Positions 8,131 to 17,451 of a stretch of DNA of 18,644 nucleotides are shown here, piece by piece. Origin of the DNA: Trachipleistophora hominis (Eukaryota; Microsporidia; Pleistophoridae). The stretch spans positions 20,899 through 39,542 of the forward strand of contig JH994060.1 in assembly GCA_000316135.1 (NCBI GenBank), written 5' to 3'. The stretch's first letter is position 1; each line of letters opens with the position of its first letter. Below the pieces are notes generated by a model. It did no database searches, was not told the DNA's origin, and saw only the letters and a list, made by a program, of their open reading frames with translations. The position numbers and the translations under genes were made by a program.

Positions 8131-9614
8131 TCCACAAGGGCAAACTTCATAAAACGAAATTTTGAGCATGTATTTTAAATTAAAGCTCTAAGACTGGTAG
8201 TTGTGCGATTCTTACTTTGTATCAATGTGAAACAACTTATTGATGCTTAATCACAACCATAACTTTAGTGTAGGCCCAGTTTACGTAGATTACAGTATAG
8301 AACGCATTAAACCTCGAAAATAGTACAGTCTTCGAGCATGTCTATGGATGAACATCTTTTTTTACAGAAATATTGACGTAAATCATTAAATTTTATTTGT
8401 AATCTTGGTATGCACAGGAATTAAATTTGACTTTGAAGAGGGCAAAATATTACGAGACATCATTACCATTAGCTGCTTTATTATAAACACATATCTTGTC
8501 GCAAAGCTTATGTGTAAAATTTAAAGAACTTGCTTTTTACATCTTGTACAAGTGAAGTGCTTATGATAATTTATATTCAAGTTTTTACTATTATTAAATA
8601 AATATTCAGTATATTATCAAAATATCTCATATATAATAATTATACAGCGTTTATTATATTAAAACCATAATGTTATTATGTTTACGGGTATTTAATGAAT
8701 TATTTTTAGTAATTTTAACGCAATACTAAAGAAGGTAAAATCAATATATTTTCGTACAAAAATCAAATCATAGCGTATTAAATATGTTTTTGACTGATCT
8801 CTTATGTTATTTTAGATAAATTTTGTAGTAAAATAAAATCAGAATCGATTATTTTGCCAATAAACTATTTTAAATTAATTTAACGTATTAAAGGATGCCT
8901 GTATATTAATATAGCTTAGCATCACATTTAAAAACGTAGAAAAGCACAACTACCTATAATTACCGAGATATATCACAACATTTGTTATAAAACCAATGCT
9001 TAAATATTTACTAGTTCATATTCATAATTGTTAAAGCAATTTACAATGAAGATGTGAAATTTTAATTAAATGAACCATCACGTCTTAAATTCTTCATGAA
9101 AAGACTTTATTATTAACATACTCTGCATCATAATACATATATTTAAAGAGATAAAAAGAAAACAGTGAAAAATAGACCTGATGCAGCATTCATTACCGAT
9201 AAAAAACGGCTTGAAATATATTTTGACAGTACTTTAATGATGCGATACATTTTGTTGCAAATGAAATTATATTTATATAACCACAGCGACATATAACTCT
9301 GAGAGTGAATTGTTAAGGACATTACCATTATTAATTGAAACTTATGAATCTGAACAAAAATAGCTCTGCCGGCAACAAATTTCATTTTACGTAATGTAAA
9401 CTACGAATCAACGAAAAAATGGTAATACGATGGACAATTTCAATAGTTTTTATTTTAAATTGCACAACGAAATTTAAAAATGTTAAATTCTACAGATAAA
9501 ACAAAACGTCGAATATAATAAGCTATAAGTACAAATAATGCTCATTTTAATCATTGACATATGATCGGTTTAATAAATAAGTTGTATTTACGCCAGCACA
9601 AAAGACACACCATA
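8131..9614. other. Long AT-rich intergenic region, no supported gene
   Basis: Nearly 1.5 kb, extremely AT-rich between about 8580 and 9140. The only ATG-initiated frame of note (9385 down to 9143, 80 residues, hydrophobic) has no CCC motif and resembles nothing known to me. I saw no tRNA T-arm, tandem array, transposase frame or terminal inverted repeat. Confidence 0.55.
8138..8140 (-). promoter_or_regulatory. CCC start motif of the NatB-like gene
   Basis: On the minus strand CCC lies seven bases before the ATG at 8130 and downstream of the alternative in-frame ATG at 8169. It supports the shorter N-terminus. Confidence 0.5.
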
Positions 9615-11699
9615 TCACTTTCGTTCCTCCATTTCTTTTAGCACATCGTTCTGTTTATTCAAGAATCGAGAAAACGTCGATGTTCGTTTTGTATTCGCTG
9701 TTGATGACGTATTTGGGCTGTTTTGTATGTTATTTGCGATGTTCGGAGGAAAAATATTTTGAGGAGTAAAAATTGGCGCAGCTTGAAAGATACTTTGTTG
9801 TGCAGGAGGCGGATGAAAAGTGCTAACAGGGCCGTTTCTGCTAGGAAGGTAAGTGGTATCGTTCGGCAACGGCTGTACATTAACAGTCATCTCAGCCTTT
9901 ATTTGTTCGTCTTTTCGCGCTTTCTCCCTTTTTTCTAGCTCATCTAGCCTATTCAGAACTTTTTCGTCTAAAAGCTTTAAATTTTTACGAAATTTCATTT
10001 CAAGTTGACGGTTGCTAAAGGCACTGTCATACACAGGTGCACTCTTGTCTTTAATCAGGTATCGTGCAGTTTTTAAAACTTTTATTTTTTTATCGAAGTA
10101 GTCTATGTAATTTTTAATCGATATTTTTCTATTTAGCGTGGCTGTCAAACGAGATAATTCGACTTTTATACTGTTCTCATTGACTGTTTCCAAAAATTTA
10201 AGTTTTTTGTACATTAATTCGTAATTTTCATCCTCAGGGAAATCATCGATAGTTGCAAACTGGTAAGTATTGATTTTTATAGACATGAAATCATGCATCA
10301 GAGAGTTAATGTCGCTGCGCAAAGAGGCTTTGAGAATTTCGTCCGGGTTCTTTGGCGTAGTTTCTGTGCTCGTACGTGGTGTTTCCTTTTTGTGTATGGA
10401 AGGAAAATTAATTGGATTTGTAACGTTACTACTCCTTGAGAATAAATCAGCCGTTGAACTGTGCATTCCTCTCGTGTTTATTTCACCTCTGTTCTTTGTG
10501 CTATTTGCAACTGAAGGACTTTTTATTTCACCTGGTTCAGTCTCAATGTCGCTAAAAATATCAAGGTTTGTATTTAAGATTCTTGTTTTATCCAAACTTG
10601 GAGCTATTGATTTATCGTTTGCCTGAATCTTTTCAATAACGTTTGTTTTTTGTGATGTATCACCAGCTTTACTATTTCTCCCAGTGTTTATAAAAAGATC
10701 AGGTTTTAATGTGGAAGTCTGACTGCTAAACAACGTTGAAGATTTAAAAACATCTAAAAGTTTGTTGGAGATCTCCTGTGTCTTTGGATCGTTTGGTTGC
10801 CCTTTTGTAATACCTTGTTTCGTTGTATTCGTCACTATTGTGCTCTTGCTAGGTGAAAAATCGCTAAAATCCAAATCAGGATCTGTATCTAATACACTAA
10901 CCTGAATATTAGACTTTTCGTTCACATTCTTGTCATTCTCCACTATCATCTTATACCATATTAACGTTCCATTAGCTCCAAGAAGGTATGCACGATTGTC
11001 AAAGAGTATAATATCACTCAATTCCACTGACTCGCCCCTTTCATCAAGACTCATTACCAACAGCTCCCCTTCTTCCTCGTTGATAACCTCTTCACCCTTA
11101 TAAAAATACCTAAATTCCTCATCATCGTAAAATATTTGTATATCCCCTAGCTCAGCGAGCAATATCTTATTCTCCTTAGAATCAAAATGCTGTTGCTCCT
11201 TGTAATTTTTAAAAATTATAACTCTTTCGTTTTGTATGCCGTACACATTTTCCTTACAGAACAGCAATTTACCTTTCAGCTCTTCTACCATTTCCAGTTT
11301 TTTATAAATTCTCAAAATTGAGCCAGAATTGCACGGTTCAACGATAAAACCGTCCGATAGAAAACCAGCATTTGACACGCCCTTGAACTCTTCTAGCACT
11401 TTAAACGTTCTATCATAAATCGTTAATGTGCCATCCTTAAGCACACCAATATTGTCGTTAAGAAATATATCTGAGCACTTACCTACAGAGAATCGTTTAT
11501 CACTTATGATCAAATCAGAACCATCGTAAACAAGAATATCATTTTCAAAGCATGCAAAGTTTTTACAACCAGTTGCATACGTTTCTCCCGATTCTGTGAT
11601 CAATGCCATGTCTTTTTTAAGAATATACACGCCTTGTGACGAGCAGCCTATCTTTTGTACACCATCACGTTTGTTGATCTTTTCAAATTTGAGATTCAT
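9615..11699 (-). CDS. Beta-propeller / low-complexity / coiled-coil protein, possible Nup159/Nup214-type nucleoporin
   Basis: Not firmly recognised. Using the ATG at 11699 (MNLKFEKIN) the product has 694 residues in three zones. The first 270 or so are short beta-rich segments with repeating hydrophobic and turn patterns (for example ILVYDGSDLIISDKRF and NRAYLLGANGTLIWYKM), consistent with a beta-propeller. A Ser/Thr/Asn/Lys-rich low-complexity stretch follows (nucleotides about 10930-10330), then a charged helical and coiled-coil zone (about 10330-9880, ending with NRLDELEKREKARKDEQ) and a Pro/Asn/Gln-rich tail that closes with a short helix. This order matches the cytoplasmic nucleoporin Nup159/Nup214, involved in mRNA export, but FG repeats are essentially absent, so this is architecture-based inference. 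A longer frame back to an ATG at 11795 would add a hydrophobic 32-residue segment resembling a membrane anchor. I reject it because CCCC stands inside it, five bases before 11699. Confidence 0.6.
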   Translation of the reverse strand: MNLKFEKINKRDGVQKIGCSSQGVYILKKDMALITESGETYATGCKNFACFENDILVYDGSDLIISDKRFSVGKCSDIFLNDNIGVLKDGTLTIYDRTFKVLEEFKGVSNAGFLSDGFIVEPCNSGSILRIYKKLEMVEELKGKLLFCKENVYGIQNERVIIFKNYKEQQHFDSKENKILLAELGDIQIFYDDEEFRYFYKGEEVINEEEGELLVMSLDERGESVELSDIILFDNRAYLLGANGTLIWYKMIVENDKNVNEKSNIQVSVLDTDPDLDFSDFSPSKSTIVTNTTKQGITKGQPNDPKTQEISNKLLDVFKSSTLFSSQTSTLKPDLFINTGRNSKAGDTSQKTNVIEKIQANDKSIAPSLDKTRILNTNLDIFSDIETEPGEIKSPSVANSTKNRGEINTRGMHSSTADLFSRSSNVTNPINFPSIHKKETPRTSTETTPKNPDEILKASLRSDINSLMHDFMSIKINTYQFATIDDFPEDENYELMYKKLKFLETVNENSIKVELSRLTATLNRKISIKNYIDYFDKKIKVLKTARYLIKDKSAPVYDSAFSNRQLEMKFRKNLKLLDEKVLNRLDELEKREKARKDEQIKAEMTVNVQPLPNDTTYLPSRNGPVSTFHPPPAQQSIFQAAPIFTPQNIFPPNIANNIQNSPNTSSTANTKRTSTFSRFLNKQNDVLKEMEERK

Positions 11700-11704
11700 A
11701 AGGA

Positions 11705-11708
11705 GGGG
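11705..11708 (-). promoter_or_regulatory. CCCC start motif of the nucleoporin-like gene
   Basis: On the minus strand AAGCCCCTCCTT directly precedes the ATG at 11699, with CCCC five bases away. This decides the start in favour of 11699 over 11795. Confidence 0.6.
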
Positions 11709-13218
11709 CTTGGCGAGCAAATAAAAAGTTGCAGAACACGTACCAATAAATACGGGGAAACAAAAATATAGCACAACAGTAATCACAGATTGCATGCGCT
11801 GATCTTAGTGTGTGAATATAGGGCCATTCATAATTTGTAATTTTCTTCAAGACGTTCATTTTATTAAATTCATAATTTATAAACCATAGTAAACGAATAA
11901 AAGGGGTTTAAACCAAAAATATGTATTTTTACAAAAACTGCTTTCCTTACATGATAACTCGTATTTTATACGTTCAATACCGTTCAACATCAAAAATAAC
12001 AATAAAATACACGGTTTAACATCTTATATCATCACATATTCGCAACGATACCATGAAATATACTATAATATTGTTTTGAATTAATCCTGTTGAGTATTTA
12101 TTGAATAACTAGTCATTTCTACATTTATCCTTTTGTTCAACCGCATCAATTGTACAATATTTTATTCGAATGTGTTGTTGCAGCCATTCATATAACAATA
12201 CGCTCGAAAGTCTTTCCCAACAACAATTCTATTTCATTAAAAGCCAGTTTAATTATCATCTCACATAACAATATCCATCAAAGCACACTCTTCTGGTTGC
12301 CAGCAAAAATACATCCATAATATTTTCATACACCTCCTCTATATCAATTATAGTGGTATTTTTGCATTTAAAATAATTTATTATCATGTAACACTCACCA
12401 TATTCTTTTTTGGACAGGTAAGTTTATTCAAAGACCTCATTCCTACTTACTAAACGTAACTTTATTCCCTAACTAAACGAATATTTATCTATCATCTCCC
12501 CATCATACATATACTCCTTTGATTTTCTGAAACTAACAATAAACAATGAACTACAAGTTCATGAAAACGTACTTATATTATAAATTTTATATGGCCAACC
12601 ACACGAACTGTTTCATATAATACCGATTCTCTATAGTAACAGTTATTGTTCCGCAAAGATGAACTCGTTCGCTGGTTCAAATCTTTTATATTTTTTGTGA
12701 TCGTATTTTTCGTTTTTAACACCATTTCTTCGTTAATTTGTCTTACTGTTAAAGAATTTCTGTAACACAATCTGTAGATATAGCAATTATTGTTGCTTAA
12801 AGAAAATATTTCATTTAATTTTAATTTGAGAAGATGATAATTATAATGATTGTACTTCTTAATGCAGTATGATAGGTATGTTTAATGGACCTATTTATCG
12901 TATAGTAGAAGTTCTTCAAAACTAAAAGCATCTTTATTTATTCGTAATCTCATTAATATAGTAAAACCTTCCTTTATACAATCTGTTCTTTTTCTTTCTC
13001 ATTATAGAGGAGTGTAATCCTTACTCTTTATTATTACAACGATGTAAAAACTCGCAATCTATTGTAAAGAAAGCATTGTATAGTACAACAACCTTTTACC
13101 ACAAAAATTGTTGAATTTATTTCTATTATATACACCTAAATCATTTCAAGATCATACCTCGTTCTACTACTCGGCATGCCTCCTTCCGCAAAACGGTGTA
13201 ATTAAAAATAATTGTGTG
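11709..13218. other. Long AT-rich region between divergent genes
   Basis: About 1.5 kb between the nucleoporin-like gene (minus) and DIS3 (plus), so it should hold both promoters. No frame with an ATG and CCC motif is longer than a few codons. A minus-strand frame at 12770-12573 starts with TTG and looks like chance. Just before DIS3 a 9-codon frame runs from an ATG at 13176 to a TAA at 13203-13205; it would be an upstream frame only if the DIS3 transcript starts that far out. Confidence 0.5.
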
Positions 13219-13221
13219 CCC
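13219..13221 (+). promoter_or_regulatory. CCC start motif of DIS3
   Basis: CCC stands four bases before the ATG at 13226. The frame can be extended to a GTG at 13214, but the motif and the absence of an upstream in-frame ATG favour 13226. Confidence 0.55.
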
Positions 13222-13225
13222 TGGT

Positions 13226-15718
13226 ATGATAACATACGACCAGGCATACGCCTTCAACAGGAAACATAAGCTTATCAAACGGGTCGTTGAATGCTACAAG
13301 CGTGCTGACATACCATGTGGTTTTGCATGCTGTGGCAACGCTAAACTAACAAACACAAAGTATTATATTCCCGATGCAGACACTCTTGTAAAGCACAAAT
13401 CTTTACTATTTTCAGAGAACATTATTGTTCTGCAGAGCGTTCTAAAAGAAATAAAGCAGAAAAACGTAGGCACGTACAATTCATACACGAGGATAATAAA
13501 AAGAAATAATATTTTTGTGTTCTACGATGATTTTAGATTGGAGGAGATAAATGAGGAACAGGAACGAACTGTACTGGAAGGATACAATGAAATGAGAGTG
13601 TACGAACAGAAATGGCCCGAAAAGACTGCCCGGGCACTCTCATTTTATAATTCTCACGTACGTGGTGTTATTTTTAGTGTTTTGAACAGGCAAACTTGTT
13701 TAGAATCTGCAGATGATCCCGTTATACGCGATTTTATCGCGGTGCAAGATACTCAGGATGATGAAAACTACAGGGAGTATACCAACGAGGGATGCGTGGG
13801 CTTCTTTCACTCGTCCTACTACAACTATTTCTCTGGTACGATTTATTGTGGAAACACGAAGTACTACGTGAATAACCGGTTGGATGTTAACAGAGCGCTG
13901 AACGGCGATGAGGTGTTCTTTAAGACGGTAGAATCGGACGATGTAACAGCTGAGGTACTTGAGACTGATGTAAACGCGGGGATTACACAGGAAACAGGTA
14001 CGATAGACACGAAGAAGGAAAAAAAGGTGTTTGCATACGTTACGGGTATAAAACAGCGTAAGGACAAGATAATCATAGGAACGATACTTAACGGTACGAT
14101 AAGCGGTGTAGGCACACAAAACGTGTTAGTAAAGCCGATCGACAAGAAATATCCTCCTTGCAGGATACAGACAAGCAATGTTGAACGTTATAAGAACATG
14201 AGATTAAAGATTGTCATTTCAGAATGGAAAGAAACATCAAAGTACCCGAATGCGGTCTATATTGGCATGCTAGGGCCTGTAGGAGACGTACAAACTGAGA
14301 TAAACAGCATTTTAATTCTTAATGAAATATCAGACACGCCGTTAAACCAGAATTATTACGAAGAGACGGAGAAATTTGGACATGAACAGCTCAACTGCGA
14401 AGAGACCAGGGATATGCAGCACTGTATGCATATAAACAGCGATAGATTAGACCTAAGGAACGAGGACGTGTTCAGCATAGATCCACCGGGATGTACAGAC
14501 ATAGACGACGCTCTGCATTGCAAAATAGGAACTACCACAGAAATTGGTGTGCATATTGCTGACGTAAGCTCGTATGTTCCACGAAATACGGCGGTTGATG
14601 AGGAGGCTAAACGGCGTGGTACAACGGTGTACTTGAACGATAGACGGATTGACATGCTGCCTGAGGTGCTATCAAGCGATTTGTGCTCGCTGAAGAGCAA
14701 CGTTGACAGACTGGCGCTGAGCGTAATATTTCAGTTCGATGCAGATTTCAACATCATTGGCTCGAAAGTGTGCGAGACGATAGTTAAATCGAGAGAAGCG
14801 TTTACGTACGATCAGGCGCAGAATATTTTGGACTGTGATAAGGATCATGTGTTGTATGCACCGCTGCGCAGGTTGTACGACGTATCGCGTAAGCTAAGAA
14901 AGTCCCGAATTGATAACGGGGCGCTAATCTTAAATAGCAAGGAGATATTCGTGCGTAGGAACCGGAATGGAAAAGAAATTAAAGGCCGGTGCACGCAGGA
15001 GAACGAAATACACAGAGCCAATGGTGATGTAAATTTGTCTATAGACGATAAGAGTGAGGTCGAAACGTGCAGTGTGATTGAAGAATTCATGATCCTTGCG
15101 AATGTTACCGTTGCCAAATTCATGTATGAGCATATCAAAAACTGCTCACTGCTTCGCAGACACCCGGAGGTTGAAATGAAGGAAATTGAGTCAGAGATAG
15201 AAAGCGTTAGGTCTATGTTAAAGAGGCGATCGATGGCACAGGCGACGTATTTTTCGAGTGGAACAGTTGCCTTCGCAGATTTTAAGCATTTTGGTCTCGC
15301 TGAACCGATCTACACGCACTTTACGTCGCCAATAAGACGATACGCCGATTTGGTAGTGCACCGGCTCGTAAAATCGGTGCTATTTCGGACAGACTATGGA
15401 TACGATGATTACAGCATCGATGCGCTTACCAAACACCTCAACGTAAAGCATCGAAGTGCGCAGATAGCATCACGGGAGTGCAATTTCATGTTTTTGTATT
15501 TTTATCTCAGAGAGCGTGAGTGTGTGACTCAGGCATACGTAATCAAGAGCTTAGCGAACGGATCAATCGTTTATGTGCCCGAATATGATTTGGATGGTTT
15601 TATAAAGAGTGTGAGGACGGTAAACGAGGAGGTTAAGGTTAGGATAGTGAGAGATGATGAGAATTTCTTTATAAATCGCTGGATTAAGCTTGAAGAGGTG
15701 GTGCAAGTGAAGAAATAA
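13226..15718 (+). CDS. DIS3: DIS3/Rrp44, RNA exosome 3'-5' exoribonuclease
   Basis: DIS3 is the processive 3'-5' exoribonuclease of the RNA exosome, degrading and trimming RNA. Numbering from the ATG at 13226 (830 residues; typical DIS3 is about 950-1000). PIN domain, residues about 14-160, opening with a Cys-rich stretch (IPCGFACCGN). Two cold-shock domains follow at about 165-390. RNB domain, about 395-720: FSIDPPGCTDIDDALHC carries all four Mg-binding Asp (419, 425, 427, 428), followed by VHIADVSSYV, RRGTTVYL, RRIDMLPEVLSSDLCSL and YTHFTSPIRRYADLVVHR (from 696). A short S1 domain closes the protein. The PPGCTDIDDALHC form and the PIN domain point to DIS3 rather than DIS3L2 or SSD1. In the PIN site D50 and E75 are present, but the third acid appears as E132 and the fourth falls at N154, so its endonuclease may be weak or lost. 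The gene looks richer in G and C than its neighbours. Confidence 0.95.
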   Translation: MITYDQAYAFNRKHKLIKRVVECYKRADIPCGFACCGNAKLTNTKYYIPDADTLVKHKSLLFSENIIVLQSVLKEIKQKNVGTYNSYTRIIKRNNIFVFYDDFRLEEINEEQERTVLEGYNEMRVYEQKWPEKTARALSFYNSHVRGVIFSVLNRQTCLESADDPVIRDFIAVQDTQDDENYREYTNEGCVGFFHSSYYNYFSGTIYCGNTKYYVNNRLDVNRALNGDEVFFKTVESDDVTAEVLETDVNAGITQETGTIDTKKEKKVFAYVTGIKQRKDKIIIGTILNGTISGVGTQNVLVKPIDKKYPPCRIQTSNVERYKNMRLKIVISEWKETSKYPNAVYIGMLGPVGDVQTEINSILILNEISDTPLNQNYYEETEKFGHEQLNCEETRDMQHCMHINSDRLDLRNEDVFSIDPPGCTDIDDALHCKIGTTTEIGVHIADVSSYVPRNTAVDEEAKRRGTTVYLNDRRIDMLPEVLSSDLCSLKSNVDRLALSVIFQFDADFNIIGSKVCETIVKSREAFTYDQAQNILDCDKDHVLYAPLRRLYDVSRKLRKSRIDNGALILNSKEIFVRRNRNGKEIKGRCTQENEIHRANGDVNLSIDDKSEVETCSVIEEFMILANVTVAKFMYEHIKNCSLLRRHPEVEMKEIESEIESVRSMLKRRSMAQATYFSSGTVAFADFKHFGLAEPIYTHFTSPIRRYADLVVHRLVKSVLFRTDYGYDDYSIDALTKHLNVKHRSAQIASRECNFMFLYFYLRERECVTQAYVIKSLANGSIVYVPEYDLDGFIKSVRTVNEEVKVRIVRDDENFFINRWIKLEEVVQVKK

Positions 15719-15807
15719 GTAAATTAAATCTCTCTGTTAAGAAGGTGGATTAACTGTTCTTAATTACAAATAAATGTGCTATCATCGCACGTAAACGCTC
15801 TATTGAT

Positions 15808-15948
15808 ATGAAATTAGTAGTTTGCACACCGTTTATTAATACGATGAGTGTTTATATCATGGGAACAGCCGTTCTCGTACACCTCATTTCAAAACTTTTT
15901 AAGGTGAGAACGCGTTTTACGGACGTATTCAAAGAAAATAATTTATAA
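15808..15948 (+). CDS. Possible small single-membrane-span protein, 46 residues
   Basis: A short frame just after DIS3 with one likely membrane helix (about residues 13-31, including VYIMGTAVLVHLISKLF) and a basic then polar tail (KVRTRFTDVFKENN). Its base composition is less AT-rich than the flanks and resembles DIS3, and the frame is open back to 15754. Against it, no CCC motif precedes either in-frame ATG (15808 or 15844). The shape is like that of small ER or mitosome membrane subunits, but I recognise no family. It may be chance. Confidence 0.22.
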   Translation: MKLVVCTPFINTMSVYIMGTAVLVHLISKLFKVRTRFTDVFKENNL

Positions 15949-16203
15949 TTCAAATAATAACAATGTATAACGTACGTATATCACAGTACTACGTATTAAG
16001 TACGATATAAATAGGATTAAAACAAATTAAGAATAATCCACACCAAAACAATTTCTTAAACACAACTTTTATTATTTGTTTTGAATTGATACGTGTCTTT
16101 CAGAACATAGCACTGCATTTCTTTGATTAAAAGAGTTTTTCGCTGTCATCACACCATTACCCTGCATTAATTGTGTACTTATTGCGTATAGCCCTGCCCT
16201 TTC

Positions 16204-16308
16204 ATGAGAATACTAAATTGTGTAACTTTTTATAAAATTTTTATTTCCATACATCTCACAGCACATGCACGCCACTCGTCCATAATTACGTACATTTACT
16301 TAATTTGA
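16204..16308 (+). CDS. Possible small ORF with CCC motif, 34 residues
   Basis: The ATG at 16204 follows CCC (16197-16199) with a four-base gap, just as at the real genes here, and a second CCC sits at 16192-16194. The 34-residue product (MRILNCVTFYKIFISIHL and so on) is AT-rich in its codons and resembles nothing known. It could be a small gene, the start of a decayed gene, or a chance motif. Confidence 0.15.
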   Translation: MRILNCVTFYKIFISIHLTAHARHSSIITYIYLI

Positions 16309-16540
16309 TGATAACATCGTACCTTAGTGTATAGAATTACGATAAATAAATTTAATTTACCTATTCTGCATGTAATACGCATCCTTGTTCTGCCACTATA
16401 CATCTGTAAAAATTATCAACACTAAATAAACAATTCTTGCACTAAACCTTTCCATGAACTGAGTGTAAAACGTTTTGTGATCAATAAAATTTTTCTTCAC
16501 TTACTGACAGAAACAAAGTACCACGTTTATCAACGCTATA

Positions 16541-17047
16541 TTACCTGCTTTTCCTCATCCGCTTAATCGCATTATCTACCTCATCGCTAAGCACAGGTAT
16601 CCTCTCTTTTAGTTGCCGCACAAGTTCTGAATCTCCTTCTTGTCTTATTTTGCGAATGAGCAGTGATTGTACGTAAAAATTAATCTTAGCGATTTTTACG
16701 TGTTCCTTAACCGTAAAATTAGGAAGAGCTCCTTTAACAACCCCATCACGATAAACTTGGTTGGCAATGTTTATATTGTTCTTCAGGATGGATAGATACG
16801 CCTTTCTGTCCACCTTTCTGGCACATAGCAGCACATTTTCATCGTTGACCACACATTTTAACCTTTTCAAGAACTTTACGCCAACTCGTCGTATTTCCTT
16901 GTTCTCACACGTAATATCCTCGCATAGTTGGTGAGTATACCGGTCTATTTGTATGTTTCTCGTGTTTCTGAGTATTTCTATGATAATTTCTCTTGTACGC
17001 ATGCAATAGGAATCGAAGTAAAGCACAAGCAACCGGTCCACTACCAT
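16541..17047 (-). CDS. Small alpha-helical, HEAT-like protein of unknown function
   Basis: The product has 168 residues (MVVDRLLVLYFDSY and so on), almost all amphipathic helix, rich in Arg, Lys and Ile. The pattern of CENKEIRRVGVKFLKRLKCV followed by a stretch ending IPVLSDEVDNAIKRM is typical of HEAT/ARM-type repeats. I see a weak likeness to the N-terminal repeats of condensin subunit Cap-G/Ycg1, but that protein is several times longer, so this would be a fragment; I do not assign it. The start is uncertain. CCCC lies 15 bases before this ATG, farther than elsewhere. A second ATG at 17069, with CCC 12 bases before it, lies in another frame and would join this one if the A5 run (minus strand, 17053-17049) had one A fewer. 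Confidence 0.6.
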   Translation of the reverse strand: MVVDRLLVLYFDSYCMRTREIIIEILRNTRNIQIDRYTHQLCEDITCENKEIRRVGVKFLKRLKCVVNDENVLLCARKVDRKAYLSILKNNINIANQVYRDGVVKGALPNFTVKEHVKIAKINFYVQSLLIRKIRQEGDSELVRQLKERIPVLSDEVDNAIKRMRKSR

Positions 17048-17451
17048 CTTTTTGATGGATGCGGGGCATTCTTGTATAAAAGGGCATTTCTTAGTTCGTT
17101 GATAACGAACGATCTGTCATTTATACCTCTGTTGTAGAGAACGTTAAGAATGTTCTGTAAAAAGGCCTTGCTGATCAAAATTAGGGGGTATGCAATTCGT
17201 GCGTATTATTTATCCGTACTACCATCATTCAGTATTTTAACTTAAGATTAAATTAAATATAATTTATTTACTACCTCAGTATTATCATTCAGCACATGCG
17301 CCAAGAGTCCTGTGCTGCGAACGTTCATGAAAGATGCAGTAGCGTAGCATTACTTTCTAGGAAGGACTTTTTATTTAATGTTGACCTGAAGGAATAGTAG
17401 TTTTACAACCAATTACATTTCTATAACCATATGATATCAATCAATACACAC
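17048..17451. other. Intergenic region between two minus-strand genes
   Basis: About 400 bases of AT-rich DNA with two C-rich blocks on the minus strand just upstream of the HEAT-like gene (17063-17066 and 17082-17084). Immediately upstream lies a run of five C on the minus strand (about 17166-17170) with no frame following it. Nothing else is supported. Confidence 0.45.

Larger units (their letters stand above)
15719..16540. other. Intergenic region with two doubtful small frames
   Basis: Between DIS3 (plus) and the HEAT-like gene (minus), converging. Apart from the two small frames listed separately (15808-15948 and 16204-16308) I see only AT-rich DNA. No tRNA or repeat array was found. 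Confidence 0.5.

Noticed and set aside
9143..9385. Minus-strand hydrophobic frame of 80 codons with an ATG
   Set aside because: No C-rich start motif and noise-like composition; could be reconsidered if transcribed.
12670..12690. T-loop-like GGTTCAAATC
   Set aside because: Flanks do not pair as a stem and no D-arm or acceptor stem is present.
12573..12770. Minus-strand frame of 65 codons
   Set aside because: TTG start, internal ATG without CCC motif, no known similarity.
13700..15138. Several minus-strand frames of 67-139 codons inside DIS3
   Set aside because: They overlap a fully conserved DIS3 coding sequence and show no domain or start motif.
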